Assembly (NCBI GenBank): GCA_011523505.1
Contig: WTGP01000008.1
Location: 62,001-126,000 of the forward strand
Origin: Gammaproteobacteria bacterium
Lineage (GTDB): Bacteria; Pseudomonadota; Gammaproteobacteria; Steroidobacterales; Foliamicaceae
Length of the DNA: 64,000 nucleotides
Reading direction: 5' to 3'
Below the pieces are notes generated by a model. That model worked only from the letters and a program-made list of their open reading frames with translations, was not told where the DNA came from and did not search any database. Shown piece by piece: positions 37,558-47,690 of this stretch. Made by a program: the position numbers and the translations under genes. Within the stretch, counting starts at the first letter, position 1, and each line of letters begins with the position of its first letter.

Positions 37558-38934
37558 TTGAGGAGGATCATCATGGCCTGCATTTCACGCCTCCTGTTCG
37601 CCGCGTGCTTTCTGTCGATTGCCGTCCCCGGATCCGCAGCGGACTACAACCGCGCCCCGGACTACCGGCCGTTTCCCGGCTACACGCTGATCCAGGCCGG
37701 AACGCTGCTGGCCGTGCCCGGCGAGGAGTCGGTCGCCGGCCAGACGGTGGTCGTGCGCAACGGCCGGGTGGTCGCGATCGAGGACGGCTGGATCGAGCAA
37801 TGGTCCGGCGGCGACGAGGCGCCGGCCAGGGTTCTCGATCTGCGCGACCGCTTTGTGATGCCCGGCTTCATCGACCTGCACGTGCACCTGCTGTCGCAGT
37901 CGGGCGGCGACCGCAAGGGCCAGTTCGTCGAGCGGGCCGACTCGTACTTCGCACTGCAGGGCTCGCAGTTCGCGCGCTGGACGCTGGAAGCCGGGTTTAC
38001 GACCGTGCGCGACCTCGGCGCCCGCGGCGAAGCGATCTTCGCGTTGCGGGACGGCGTGCGCGACGGGCTTGTTCCCGGCCCGCGCATTCTTGCGGCCGGC
38101 CAGGCCATCACACCCAGCGGCGGCCACGGCGACATCCACGGATATCGCATCGAAATTCTGCGTGCCCTGCCTGCGCTCGGGACCTGCGACGGCCCGGACG
38201 ACTGCCGCAGGGCCGTGCGCCAGATGGTGAAGCGGGGCGCCGACGTGATCAAGGTCACGGCGACCGGCGGCGTGCTGAGCGAGACCGCGACAGGCACCGG
38301 CCAGCAGTTCACGCAGGAAGAACTCGATGCCATTGCCGAGACGGCGCATGCGCTGGGACGCAAGGTCACCGCGCATGCGCACGCCAAGGAAGGCATAGAA
38401 GCGGCCCTGCGCGCGGGCTTCGATTCCATCGAACACGCCATGTGGGCCGACGAGGGAACCATGGAGCTCTTCCTTGAGACTGACGCCTGGATGGTGCCGA
38501 CGGTCTACCCCATAACGGCGGTAGGCGACACGCCGGAGAAAATGAGGGCCGGCCCCTTCGGCAATCTGCCCCCGCCGATCATGGAGAAACTCCTTCAGCT
38601 GGGTCGTCAGCCCAAGGACATGGTGGCCCTGGCCCACAGCATGGGCGTGAAGATCGCGCTGGGCACCGATTCGGCCGTCTCGCCGCATGGCGAGAACGCC
38701 AACGAGTTCATCGAATACGTCAACGCAGGGATGACGCCGATGCAGGCCCTGATGTCGGGCACGGTCCACGCCGCCGAAGCCACCGGCATCTCCGAACTGA
38801 CGGGCTCCCTCGAGCCCGGCAAGGCCGCCGACCTGGTGGCGCTTGCGGGCAACCCGCTGGACGACATCAGCGCGGTGCTGGACGTGCGCCTCGTGATGCG
38901 CGACGGCATCGTATTCAAACACCTGGAGGACTAG
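37558..38934 (+). CDS. Secreted amidohydrolase family protein
   Basis: Signal peptide; VMPGFIDLHVHLLSQ metal motif, VTAHAHAKEGIEAALRAGFDSIEHA, ALGTDSAV. Confidence 0.9.
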   Translation: MRRIIMACISRLLFAACFLSIAVPGSAADYNRAPDYRPFPGYTLIQAGTLLAVPGEESVAGQTVVVRNGRVVAIEDGWIEQWSGGDEAPARVLDLRDRFVMPGFIDLHVHLLSQSGGDRKGQFVERADSYFALQGSQFARWTLEAGFTTVRDLGARGEAIFALRDGVRDGLVPGPRILAAGQAITPSGGHGDIHGYRIEILRALPALGTCDGPDDCRRAVRQMVKRGADVIKVTATGGVLSETATGTGQQFTQEELDAIAETAHALGRKVTAHAHAKEGIEAALRAGFDSIEHAMWADEGTMELFLETDAWMVPTVYPITAVGDTPEKMRAGPFGNLPPPIMEKLLQLGRQPKDMVALAHSMGVKIALGTDSAVSPHGENANEFIEYVNAGMTPMQALMSGTVHAAEATGISELTGSLEPGKAADLVALAGNPLDDISAVLDVRLVMRDGIVFKHLED

Positions 38935-38936
38935 AC

Positions 38937-40289
38937 ATGACTCCGATTCGCTCCCACCTGTTCGCCGGGCTGCTTTTTGCATTCACGGCTACATCGACCG
39001 CCGGCGCACAGGACCTGCTGGTCGAGAACGTTTCTCTGCTAGACGGCACGGGCGGCCCCGCCGTTGCCGGAATGTGGGTGGCCGTAGAGGACGGGCGCAT
39101 CACCGCCGTGGACAACGCGCCGCTCGAAGCGCCGGACGGCGCCGTTGTGCTGAATGGCGAAGGCCGCTACCTGATGCCCGGCATGGTGGACATGCACATC
39201 CACCTGCGAGGCGGCGTGCGCACACCGCCCGAAGGATTGCAGGAACCGCCCTCCCCCAACTTCGAAGAAGGCATTCAGGCACTGCATGGCTATCTGTACA
39301 GCGGCTTCACCATGCTGTACGACGCCGGCAACGACCCCGACTTCATCCTGAAGCTGCGGGAACAGGAGCGCGCCGGAGAGATCGAAAGCCCGCGCATATT
39401 CGCCACCGGCGGGATCGTGACCTATCCGGGCAGCCACGGAAGCTCCGCAGGCGCCACGCTGGTGGATGACTGGCCGGAGGCCAAGCCCTTGCTGGACGCG
39501 CACATCGCGCGCGAACCGGACGTGCTCAAGCTCACCTACGAGGAGCGCGGCTGGGGCTCGCGTCCCACCATTCCGCGCCTGCCGGTCGAATTGATGCAGA
39601 CCATCGTGGAGTACTACAACGAGCGCGGCATCCGCACCACCGTACACACGTCCAGCGAACTGCGCGCCCGCCAGGCCATTTTCGCCGGCGTGGACACGCT
39701 GGCGCACCCGATCATCCAGGGCCCGGTTACCGAGCAATTCGCCCGCCTGATGGCCGCCAAGGGCGTTCCCATGGTCACCACGCTCACGATCGGCGAGAAC
39801 TACGCACGGCTGGTCGAGCAGCCCGAGTACCTGGACCAGCCGCTCTACCAGGCCGCGATCGACCCGGACGAAATCGAGACGCTCAGGACCGAGACCCGCG
39901 CGGAATACGAGGCGCGTCCCTGGACCTGGTGGATGAAGGTGATGACCGAAATCGCCAAGGAAAACGTGCGGATGGTCCACGCCGCGGGCGGAGTCCTGGT
40001 GGCCGGATCGGACCAGAGCTCAGGGCCTGCGGGACACCGCGAACTGGAACTGCTGCAGGACGCGGGTATCGCGGCTGTCGACATCATCCCCATCGCAACG
40101 CTGAACGGCGCGATTTTCCTCGGCATGCAACACAAGTTCGGATCGATCGAACCGGGCAAGTACGCGGACATGGTGCTGCTTGACGCCAATCCGGCCGAGG
40201 ACATCAACAATGCCAAGGCCATCGTGGAGGTCATCAAGGGCGGCCGCGTAATCGACCGCTCCGCCCTGAGCCTGCCCGTCAACCGCTGA
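38937..40289 (+). CDS. Secreted amidohydrolase family protein
   Basis: Signal peptide; YLMPGMVDMHIHLRGG, TTVHTSSELRARQAIFAGVDTLAHP; GSIEPGKYADMVLLDANP. Confidence 0.9.
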   Translation: MTPIRSHLFAGLLFAFTATSTAGAQDLLVENVSLLDGTGGPAVAGMWVAVEDGRITAVDNAPLEAPDGAVVLNGEGRYLMPGMVDMHIHLRGGVRTPPEGLQEPPSPNFEEGIQALHGYLYSGFTMLYDAGNDPDFILKLREQERAGEIESPRIFATGGIVTYPGSHGSSAGATLVDDWPEAKPLLDAHIAREPDVLKLTYEERGWGSRPTIPRLPVELMQTIVEYYNERGIRTTVHTSSELRARQAIFAGVDTLAHPIIQGPVTEQFARLMAAKGVPMVTTLTIGENYARLVEQPEYLDQPLYQAAIDPDEIETLRTETRAEYEARPWTWWMKVMTEIAKENVRMVHAAGGVLVAGSDQSSGPAGHRELELLQDAGIAAVDIIPIATLNGAIFLGMQHKFGSIEPGKYADMVLLDANPAEDINNAKAIVEVIKGGRVIDRSALSLPVNR

Positions 40290-40350
40290 CCCTCCGGGAG
40301 CGAGGGCGTCCCGCTCTCAGGGAAGACTGGAAGCCTACCCTGGCCGGGAG

Positions 40351-41880
40351 CTAAAAGGCGCGCTGTATTCGCTGCCGGTAACGCGCCTCGATGAAGTCGA
40401 GCCGCTCGCGGGCGACGCCCCGGCGAACTTCGTCCTCAATGCCGAAAACGAGCCAGCGGTCGTCTTCCTGACGGTATTCCGGCCATTGCAGGCGGCCGCC
40501 CCCGTTCGGATTGCCGTTGCGCGCAAAGTCGAGCCAATAGCCGAACAGGCGTCCCGCCAGCGCCTGCTGCCCGGCATCGGGCAGGTCCGCCCCGGAAAAG
40601 AGCAGCCTGCGGTCGTAACCGTGCGGCGCGCCCGGCGAGTCGTTCGGGGGCCCCGCGACGGGCACATCCAGGTAGTAGATCCATGCCCGGGAGTTCCTGC
40701 GCGCCATTCCCTTGGCGAGCGCCCGGGCGGCAAGCAGATAACGGTTGTCCCCGAACAGGCGCTTGATGCCGACAGCCGGAGACTTGTCGAAGTCTTCCCG
40801 GTAAAGCGCCCGCACAGCGGGAAAGTCGGCGCCCCAGATGCGTTCGTACGCTTCCGTCGATATCCCCGAAACCGGCATGATGATGCCTTCGTAACTGGTC
40901 CCGCCGGTCATGACGGGAACATCGTGCTGTTGGCCGGCCAGAAAAAGGATGCCGGGTTCTTCACGCAGCGTGACGCCATCGACCAGCGGCAGGTGAAAAC
41001 CCTCTACCGCTCTCATCAGCGCCATGGCGTCCAGGGCCCGCAACTCTTCAGCCGTTGCCGCGTCGGGAGAAACGCGTTCGATCAGTTCCAGGGCCAGCGA
41101 CTCCGCGCTTTGCGCGGGATTCAGGTCCATGCCCAGCGGGCCGGGCGTGGAAGCGCCGGCGGTACGCGGAAGGGCCCAGGTGCCGTAACCGCTCTGCGCG
41201 ATGGCGCCGTGGAAAAGCCCTTGCGCCGCTTCGTTCGCCAGCAGCATGCTCACCGCCATCCCGCCCGCGGACACGCCGAAGACGGTTACCCTGCCCGGAT
41301 CGCCGCCAAAGGCGGATATGTTGTCCCGCACCCATTCCAGCGCCATGACCATGTCCAGCAGGCCGAAGTTGGCTACCGGGCCCTCCAGCGCGGGATGCGC
41401 GAAGAAACCGAGCGGTCCCAGCCGGTAGTTGATTGAAACGAAGACGACGCCGCTCGCCGCGAACAATCCGCCCGGCACATCGCTGGAACCCGCAACGAAG
41501 CCGCCGCCATGAATCCAGACCATGACGGGACGTGCGCCGCCGTCCACGGCGGGCGTCCAGACATTGAGCGTCAGGCAGTCTTCGTCCATCAACCTCGTGG
41601 GCCGGACCTGGGGACAGGACGGGCCGAAATCGAGCGCCTGGCGTACGCCTGCGTGCTTCGGCGCGGCCTGCGGCGGCAGCCAGCGCCTATGTCCGGTCGG
41701 CGCCATGCCGTAGGGAATGCCGCGAAAGACAAGCGCGCCGTTCTCGACGGTCCCTTCAAACGCGCCTTGCGGCGTTGCAACTACGCTTTCTGCAGGCTGC
41801 GCACCAGCCTCAAGCACCCAAAGAAGGAATGCGCCAAGCAGTAGGCGGGCGCTAACTTTGCGGCTATCCGGAACCTGCAT
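40351..41880 (-). CDS. Type B carboxylesterase / para-nitrobenzyl esterase family
   Basis: MVWIHGGGFVAGSSDVPGG oxyanion hole; VTVFGVSAGGMAVSML nucleophile; start placed at MQVPDS before the signal peptide. Confidence 0.88.
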   Translation of the reverse strand: MQVPDSRKVSARLLLGAFLLWVLEAGAQPAESVVATPQGAFEGTVENGALVFRGIPYGMAPTGHRRWLPPQAAPKHAGVRQALDFGPSCPQVRPTRLMDEDCLTLNVWTPAVDGGARPVMVWIHGGGFVAGSSDVPGGLFAASGVVFVSINYRLGPLGFFAHPALEGPVANFGLLDMVMALEWVRDNISAFGGDPGRVTVFGVSAGGMAVSMLLANEAAQGLFHGAIAQSGYGTWALPRTAGASTPGPLGMDLNPAQSAESLALELIERVSPDAATAEELRALDAMALMRAVEGFHLPLVDGVTLREEPGILFLAGQQHDVPVMTGGTSYEGIIMPVSGISTEAYERIWGADFPAVRALYREDFDKSPAVGIKRLFGDNRYLLAARALAKGMARRNSRAWIYYLDVPVAGPPNDSPGAPHGYDRRLLFSGADLPDAGQQALAGRLFGYWLDFARNGNPNGGGRLQWPEYRQEDDRWLVFGIEDEVRRGVARERLDFIEARYRQRIQRAF

Positions 41881-41906
41881 TCTCGGGCGGGACCGAAAGT
41901 GCCGCT

Positions 41907-43082
41907 CTATCTTCGGCGCGCGGCGAAGAAGGCGTGCATGCGATTCATCGCCTCTTCCAGACGCTCGTAGGGCTCGGCGCCGAAACACACGCGCAGGTGC
42001 CCCGCCCCCGCCCGCCCATAGAACGATCCCTCTTCCACGCACACGCTGGTCTCCTTGAGCAAGGCCCGCGCCAGGGCGGCGTCGTCCCAGCCGGTCCCGG
42101 AAATGTCCGGAAAGGCGTAGATGCTGCCTTCCGGCGCCGGACAGCGCACGCCCGGCATCTCGTTCATGCGTTCCACCACGAGGTCGCGGCGGCGACAGTC
42201 CTCGCGCACCATTTCCTCGACTGCCTCCTGGGGGCCGGACACGGCCGCGCGTCCGCCCTCCTGGATGAACACGTTCACGTGGGCGATGTCGTTCTTCGAG
42301 ATCTTCAGCATGGCGTCGATGAACCGCCCGGGCGCCACGGCATAGCCCATTCGCCAGCCGTCCATCGCATACGCCTTGGTGAAGGCGAAGTGGGTAATGG
42401 TCCGCTCCCACATGCCGGGCAGCGAAGCGATGCTGATGTGCCGGGCGCCGTCGAAGACGATCTGTTCATAGACCTCGTCGGACATCACCAGAAGGTCGTG
42501 TTCGATCGCGATGTCCGCCAGTTCCTGCAGTTCTTCGCGGGTATAAACGCGTCCCGTGGGGTTGGCCGGGTTGACCAGGATGATCATGCGGGTGCGGGGG
42601 TTCAGTCGTTCGCGGATCGCCGCCCCGTCGAGCGCAAAATTCCGCGAACGGTCGAGGGGCGCCGTCACCACCACGCCTCCAGCCAGCTCGATCTTGTTGA
42701 TGTGCTGCGGATAATACGGAGAAAGCAGCATGACCTCGTCGCCCGGGTCCAGCGCGGCCATGCAGCTGATATAGGCCCCGTGCGTCAGGCCGCTGGTCAC
42801 CAGGATTTCGTTGGGAGCCGCCTCAATGCCGTTCCGGGCGGCCAGCTTCTCCGCCAGCGCCCGGCGAAACGGCTCGTTGCCCAGGAAGTCCCCGTAATGC
42901 ACCATGCCGGAGTCCAGGGCCGCCTTGCAGGCCTCCTTGATATGCGCCGGCGTGTCGAAACTGGGCATGCCCACTTCCAGGTGGATCACGTCGATCCCCC
43001 GCGCCATGAGCGGCAGGGCCTCTTCATACATGCCGAAGCTCTTCTCCGAGCTCTGCACGATCCGGTCTGCGGGCCATTTCAT
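41907..43082 (-). CDS. PLP-dependent aminotransferase, class I/II
   Basis: LVNPANPTGRVYT, MSDEVYEQIVF, FAFTKAYAMDGWRMGY. Confidence 0.92.
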   Translation of the reverse strand: MKWPADRIVQSSEKSFGMYEEALPLMARGIDVIHLEVGMPSFDTPAHIKEACKAALDSGMVHYGDFLGNEPFRRALAEKLAARNGIEAAPNEILVTSGLTHGAYISCMAALDPGDEVMLLSPYYPQHINKIELAGGVVVTAPLDRSRNFALDGAAIRERLNPRTRMIILVNPANPTGRVYTREELQELADIAIEHDLLVMSDEVYEQIVFDGARHISIASLPGMWERTITHFAFTKAYAMDGWRMGYAVAPGRFIDAMLKISKNDIAHVNVFIQEGGRAAVSGPQEAVEEMVREDCRRRDLVVERMNEMPGVRCPAPEGSIYAFPDISGTGWDDAALARALLKETSVCVEEGSFYGRAGAGHLRVCFGAEPYERLEEAMNRMHAFFAARRR

Positions 43083-43098
43083 ACGAGATATTGTCGCA

Positions 43099-44709
43099 TC
43101 AGCGGTCCCGGAACACCGAGGCCGGCCGCTCGACGAACGGCTCGCGCCAGCCGGGGAAGCGGTCGCGGAATATGTGGTTTTGCCCATAGTGCGTGTCGAG
43201 CAGGATCGCCTTGGCCGAGCCTCCGCGCCACAGGTCGTACTCCGGCGACGAATATTGCGCGAAGAAGTCGGTAAGCCGTGCGTCCAGCTTGGCGACCACG
43301 TCCGAGTGCGCCGGATCGTCGATGAGATTGCGCTTTTCTCCGGGATCGACGACCAGGTCAAACAGCGTGTGAGGCTCGCCGGTATCGAACCTCTTCATGT
43401 ATTTCCAGCGCCCCGAGCGAACGACGCGGACCGTAACGAACTCGAAAAACGCCGTGCTGTCCCATTCCGGATCCGCGCCTTGCAGCATCGGGGCAAAGCT
43501 GCGCCCTCCGGAGTTGCGGATCTCGAGCTCCTCAAGGCCCACGAAATCGAGCAGTGTCGGAAACACGTCCACCTGGTTGATGAATTCCTCGCGCACCGCC
43601 CCCCCGGGCACCCGTCCGGGCTGCGAGAACATCAGCGGCACCTCCATGTTGACCTCATGCACCGTGAACGGAAAGCTCCAGGAGGTATTGCCCCAGAGCC
43701 CGCCGTGTCCGAACCGCGAGCCCTGGTCGGACGTGTAGATGACCAGCGTGTTGTCGCGCAGCCCCTGTTCCTCCAGCGCTTCCATCAGCCGCCCTACCCC
43801 GTCGTCCACCATCGTCGTTTCGGCAGCCGTATTGATCATCGCCACGGGGTTATTTATCGCGTTGATCGCTCTCCAGGCGGTGGTGCCTTCTCGAACCATT
43901 TCGCCGGTCGGGCTCCTGCCCCGCGCCCAGGCTTCCAGGTAGGGATGGATGGGCTCGTGCGGCATCGCCGGCGGGTTCTTGCGATAGCGCTCCGCGTGCC
44001 GGTTGCGCGGCGGGAACAGCACCGTAGGGGGCAGCATGTACGGCCCGTTGTACGACAGGTACAGGAAGAAAGGCTCCCCGGCGCCCGGCCGCTGCCCGAT
44101 GAACTCGATCGCCTTGTCCGTCCAGAAGTCCGTGAGGTGCTTTTCAACGCGGTAATGCCGGCCGTTGTCGATGACTTCCTGGTCGTAAAAAGTCGTGGTG
44201 TGGCCCGACGGGAAAGTCACCCACCACGAGAACCCCAGTTGCGGACGCTCGTGCCGCCCCAGGTGGTACTTGCCCACCAGTCCCGTGAAATAGCCGGCGT
44301 CGGCCAGCGTCTGCGGCAGGTTGCGGAACTCCTCGATCGCCGACCAGCCTTCCAGCTCCGGCTGCGGAGGCAAGGCCACGTGTATGCCCGTCTGCGAGGG
44401 CATCAGGCCGGTCAGCAGGGCGGCGCGCGTCGGCGAACAAACGCCGCTGGCCGCGAAGGCGTGGCGGAACAGCACCCCCGAGCGGGCCAGCGCGTCGATA
44501 TGGGGCGTTGCGATCTCGCTGTTGCCGTAAGCGCCCAGCAGACGCGCGGGCTGGTTGTCCGCAACGATCAGAATGACGTTCGGGCGCTGTGCAGCGGAAG
44601 ATTCCTGCGCGGTCGCGCCCGGACACATTGCGGCAACGAGAAGTGCGAGGCCGGCCAGTGATCCGGCGGCTTTGATGGCGGTCGTCATGCGACCGCAGAA
44701 TACCCGCAA
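43099..44709 (-). CDS. Sulfatase family hydrolase (formylglycine type)
   Basis: NVILIVADNQPARLLGAYGN; ASGVCSPTRAALLTGLMPSQTG (CxPxR motif). Confidence 0.9.
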   Translation of the reverse strand: MRVFCGRMTTAIKAAGSLAGLALLVAAMCPGATAQESSAAQRPNVILIVADNQPARLLGAYGNSEIATPHIDALARSGVLFRHAFAASGVCSPTRAALLTGLMPSQTGIHVALPPQPELEGWSAIEEFRNLPQTLADAGYFTGLVGKYHLGRHERPQLGFSWWVTFPSGHTTTFYDQEVIDNGRHYRVEKHLTDFWTDKAIEFIGQRPGAGEPFFLYLSYNGPYMLPPTVLFPPRNRHAERYRKNPPAMPHEPIHPYLEAWARGRSPTGEMVREGTTAWRAINAINNPVAMINTAAETTMVDDGVGRLMEALEEQGLRDNTLVIYTSDQGSRFGHGGLWGNTSWSFPFTVHEVNMEVPLMFSQPGRVPGGAVREEFINQVDVFPTLLDFVGLEELEIRNSGGRSFAPMLQGADPEWDSTAFFEFVTVRVVRSGRWKYMKRFDTGEPHTLFDLVVDPGEKRNLIDDPAHSDVVAKLDARLTDFFAQYSSPEYDLWRGGSAKAILLDTHYGQNHIFRDRFPGWREPFVERPASVFRDR

Positions 44710-44787
44710 GCAATCGCCCGGTGCAAAAAGGGGGCGCTAGAATTATCGGGTCCGTCGCAATCGGCCGGCACAGCAGGGACCACCGCC

Positions 44788-45858
44788 ATGAGCAGCACAA
44801 CCCAAAAGCCCGTAATCGCGAAGTACAAGCCGTATTACGCCGAGCTGAAGAAAGACAAGCGATATTTCTGGTGCGCCTGCGGGCGGTCGAAGAACCAGCC
44901 GTACTGCGACGGCTCGCACAAGGGCACCGGCTTCGCGCCGATTCCCTACAAGGCGCTCAAGGAAGGCGAAGAGGTGCTGTTCTGCGGCTGCAAGCACACG
45001 GGGGAAGCCCCCTTCTGCGACGGCAGCCATAACAACCTGCTGGAAGAGTACGAGACCGAAGACCCCCTAAGTCCGGAGAACCGCGCGATACCCCAGGCCG
45101 CCCGGGCCGCACCCGGTCGCGTGGTTCTTGATGGCGGCTGCCAGGTCGCGCGGGTGGAACAACTGCCCGACGAGGGCGCCGGCGTCATCGAGGTCCGCAA
45201 ACTGATCGGCGCGGAGGACGGAGCGCGCCATCAGTCGCAGTTTCACCTTTCGCTCAGACCCGGCTATACGCAGGCCATGGAATTCCCGGGCTGCCAGGTG
45301 CTGCTATTCGTGAAGGACGATTCGGGCGTTCTCTCCATCGGCAACCGGGATTTTGCGCTGACGCCCCGCACCGGCGCATTCGTGCGCCCCGGAGAGGCAT
45401 TCGCCCTGAGCGCTCCACCCGACCGGCCGCTCAAGGTGTATGCCAGCACCTTCCCGCAGTTCGAGGGCCCCCGGTGGCTTCGGGAACTGCCGGACCGCTT
45501 CGACGCGGACTACCCGGACCGCACCATCGCCATGGATAGGGCCAACGCGACCCCCATGGCCGACCGCTTCTTTCAGGTGCTAATCGACAAGCGCCAGGGA
45601 TTCGATAACGGCGCGCAGTTCATCGGTGAAATCCCCAAATCCAAGGCGGTGGGCCACCGTCATCTGTATGAAGAAACGCTGATCGTGGTTTCCGGAGACG
45701 GGTGCATGTGGACCGATTCCGTGAAGACTCCGGTCGCGGCGGGCGACGTGATTTTTCTGCCGCCAAAGCAGCGCCATTCGCTGGAATGCACCAGCGAGGA
45801 CGGAATGCTGGTGGCCGGGGTGATCTTCCCCGGCGACAATCCCGCGATCAACTACTAG
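44788..45858 (+). CDS. Double CDGSH iron-sulfur domain fused to cupin-like C-terminus
   Basis: [16 protein letters not shown] and [17 protein letters not shown]-terminal [16 protein letters not shown]...[16 protein letters not shown]. Confidence 0.85.
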   Translation: MSSTTQKPVIAKYKPYYAELKKDKRYFWCACGRSKNQPYCDGSHKGTGFAPIPYKALKEGEEVLFCGCKHTGEAPFCDGSHNNLLEEYETEDPLSPENRAIPQAARAAPGRVVLDGGCQVARVEQLPDEGAGVIEVRKLIGAEDGARHQSQFHLSLRPGYTQAMEFPGCQVLLFVKDDSGVLSIGNRDFALTPRTGAFVRPGEAFALSAPPDRPLKVYASTFPQFEGPRWLRELPDRFDADYPDRTIAMDRANATPMADRFFQVLIDKRQGFDNGAQFIGEIPKSKAVGHRHLYEETLIVVSGDGCMWTDSVKTPVAAGDVIFLPPKQRHSLECTSEDGMLVAGVIFPGDNPAINY

Positions 45859-45870
45859 AAATAGCTGAAT

Positions 45871-46734
45871 TCAGCCTGTCGGCTTCACGAAAAGAAGCGT
45901 GAAGCGGTCGCTTTCGCCGATCGCCAGACTCCTGATCCGCTGCGCCTCGTCCACTTCGGGCCAGCCTTCCAGCGCCAGGTAACGAAGCGTGGGCGGCAGG
46001 CGCCAGACGCGCTTTTCGTAGTCCTTGTCGTCCATCGGATTGTTGTTGATGTCGCTGGTCGCGACCAGTTGCCAGCCGGCCTCTTCGGCAAGCTTGATGG
46101 TATAGCCCTCGTTGACGTAACCGGACTCGGCCCTGGGGTCCTGCCGGATCAATGGATTTCCGCGGTGTTCCACGATCCCCAGATGGCCGCCGGGCTTCGC
46201 CGATACGTACATCATTTCCAGCATGTCGTGGATGCTGCCGCTGGTCATCCAGTTATGGATGTTCCTGAAGGTCAACACCAGGTCGGCCGAACCCGGCTCG
46301 ATGGGCCGGAAATTGTCCCCGCTGATGCTCACGACCTCGGCGTCGCCGTACAGTTCCCTGTCGGCGTCGATCAGTTCCTCGAGTGCGTTGTAAGCTCCCT
46401 TCGCCCACTCGCTGGTGTCGGGGGCCCACATCGTCGCAAAGTACTTGCCCGAATCGGCGACGACGGGCGCGATGATCTCCGTATACCAACCCCCCGTAGC
46501 GTTGATTTCCAGCACGGTCATGTCTTCCCTGAGCCCAAAGAAAGTCAGCGTTTCGTAGGGGTTGCGATAGGCGTCCCTGGCTCTTTTTTCCGCCGATCGA
46601 TGCTCTCCGGTGATGGCGGCGCGCAGGCGCGCGTCGGTGGAGTCACCGCCATGGCTGTCTGCGAGTGCAGCGGGTCCGGACAGTGCCGTAGCAAGCGCCA
46701 GGACAAGCAACTGGTTTTGTCGTATGAGCTTCAT
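45871..46734 (-). CDS. Secreted class I methyltransferase-like protein
   Basis: Signal peptide MKLIRQNQLLVLALATALSGPAALA; EDMTVLEINATGGWYTEIIAP; LTFRNIHNWM. Confidence 0.8.
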   Translation of the reverse strand: MKLIRQNQLLVLALATALSGPAALADSHGGDSTDARLRAAITGEHRSAEKRARDAYRNPYETLTFFGLREDMTVLEINATGGWYTEIIAPVVADSGKYFATMWAPDTSEWAKGAYNALEELIDADRELYGDAEVVSISGDNFRPIEPGSADLVLTFRNIHNWMTSGSIHDMLEMMYVSAKPGGHLGIVEHRGNPLIRQDPRAESGYVNEGYTIKLAEEAGWQLVATSDINNNPMDDKDYEKRVWRLPPTLRYLALEGWPEVDEAQRIRSLAIGESDRFTLLFVKPTG

Positions 46735-46765
46735 TTGCGGTTCCTTCGTGAATCCGAACGCCATC

Positions 46766-46839
46766 TGGAGGCCAGGGCCGGAATTGAACCGGCGTCCACG
46801 GATTTGCAGTCCGCTGCATCGCCACTCTGCCACCTGGCC
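46766..46839 (-). tRNA. tRNA-Cys(GCA)
   Basis: GGCCAGGTGGCAGAGTGGCGATGCAGCGGACTGCAAATCCGTGGACGCCGGTTCAATTCCGGCCCTGGCCTCCA; CCA encoded. Confidence 0.96.
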
Positions 46840-46888
46840 CGGCTGTTCGGCAGGCCGCGCCCCGCCGCGTTGATTCCTGCCGGAAAAA

Positions 46889-46963
46889 TGGAGCGGGAAA
46901 CGGGACTTGAACCCGCGACCCCAACCTTGGCAAGGTTGTGCTCTACCACTGAGCTATTCCCGC
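46889..46963 (-). tRNA. tRNA-Gly(GCC)
   Basis: GCGGGAATAGCTCAGTGGTAGAGCACAACCTTGCCAAGGTTGGGGTCGCGGGTTCAAGTCCCGTTTCCCGCTCCA; CCA encoded. Confidence 0.96.
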
Positions 46964-47075
46964 TCGAAGCGGCGCTGAGTCTAGCAGTAACGCCGCTCTC
47001 GATTCAATAGACACACCCCTGGGTGGGTGGTCATACCGACCTCCGCGAAGGCGGGACGCCGTGGGGGACATGCAG

Positions 47076-47690
47076 TCACTCCCGAGCCTTGATTTCCTTC
47101 TGCAGCATCCCGATCAGCATGGTCTGATAGTAGTCGTCCGTAGCCTCGGCCGCGGCGGCAAGAAACTCCAGCATTTCCGCCGGATCAATCAGGCCTTCGC
47201 ACCCGTCGAAACCGCCGTCCAGTGCATAGTGGGCAAACCCGACCTGCGCGGCAAGGCGCCCATACTCCGCCGAGCGCCGGATCAGGCGGCCGGCCCTGCA
47301 AGCGTCCCCCCCGGTATCGGGGTAGTCAAGATATTGCATGTAGCCGCTCACGAACAGCGCCTGGGGATACTCCGCGGCCACGGCGACCTCCATGTGCGGC
47401 CATCCCTTTCCGGTCTGCCCGCTGTAGGTATAGACGCGGGCAAGCTGATAACGCAGCCTGGGGTTGTCCGGGTCCTCGGCCACCGCCGCCTCGCAGGCCG
47501 CGATGGCGCTGGGAAAGTTCATTTCCCCCTGCGACACGCCCGGCGCCACCTTGTTGGGATCCAACGGGTGCGCGGTCGCCAGGTCGCACGGCGTAACGTC
47601 CTGCGAATACGGCGATGCATCCCATTCAAGCGTTTCCGCGGAAATCCCGCCAAACGCCAGCAGTCCGCAAACGGCAATCAGTTTCTTCAT
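47076..47690 (-). CDS. Secreted TPR/Sel1-like protein (paralogue 1)
   Basis: Signal peptide; AETLEWDASPYSQDVTPCDLATAHP...NPRLRYQLARVYTYSGQTGKGWPHMEVAVAAEYPQALFVSGY. Confidence 0.7.
   Translation of the reverse strand: MKKLIAVCGLLAFGGISAETLEWDASPYSQDVTPCDLATAHPLDPNKVAPGVSQGEMNFPSAIAACEAAVAEDPDNPRLRYQLARVYTYSGQTGKGWPHMEVAVAAEYPQALFVSGYMQYLDYPDTGGDACRAGRLIRRSAEYGRLAAQVGFAHYALDGGFDGCEGLIDPAEMLEFLAAAAEATDDYYQTMLIGMLQKEIKARE

Noticed and set aside
41881-42411. N-terminal extension of the carboxylesterase ORF and of the neighbouring aminotransferase ORF (43083-43361)
   Set aside because: Extensions overlap neighbouring coding genes in another frame; internal starts followed by a signal peptide or the family N-terminus fit better.
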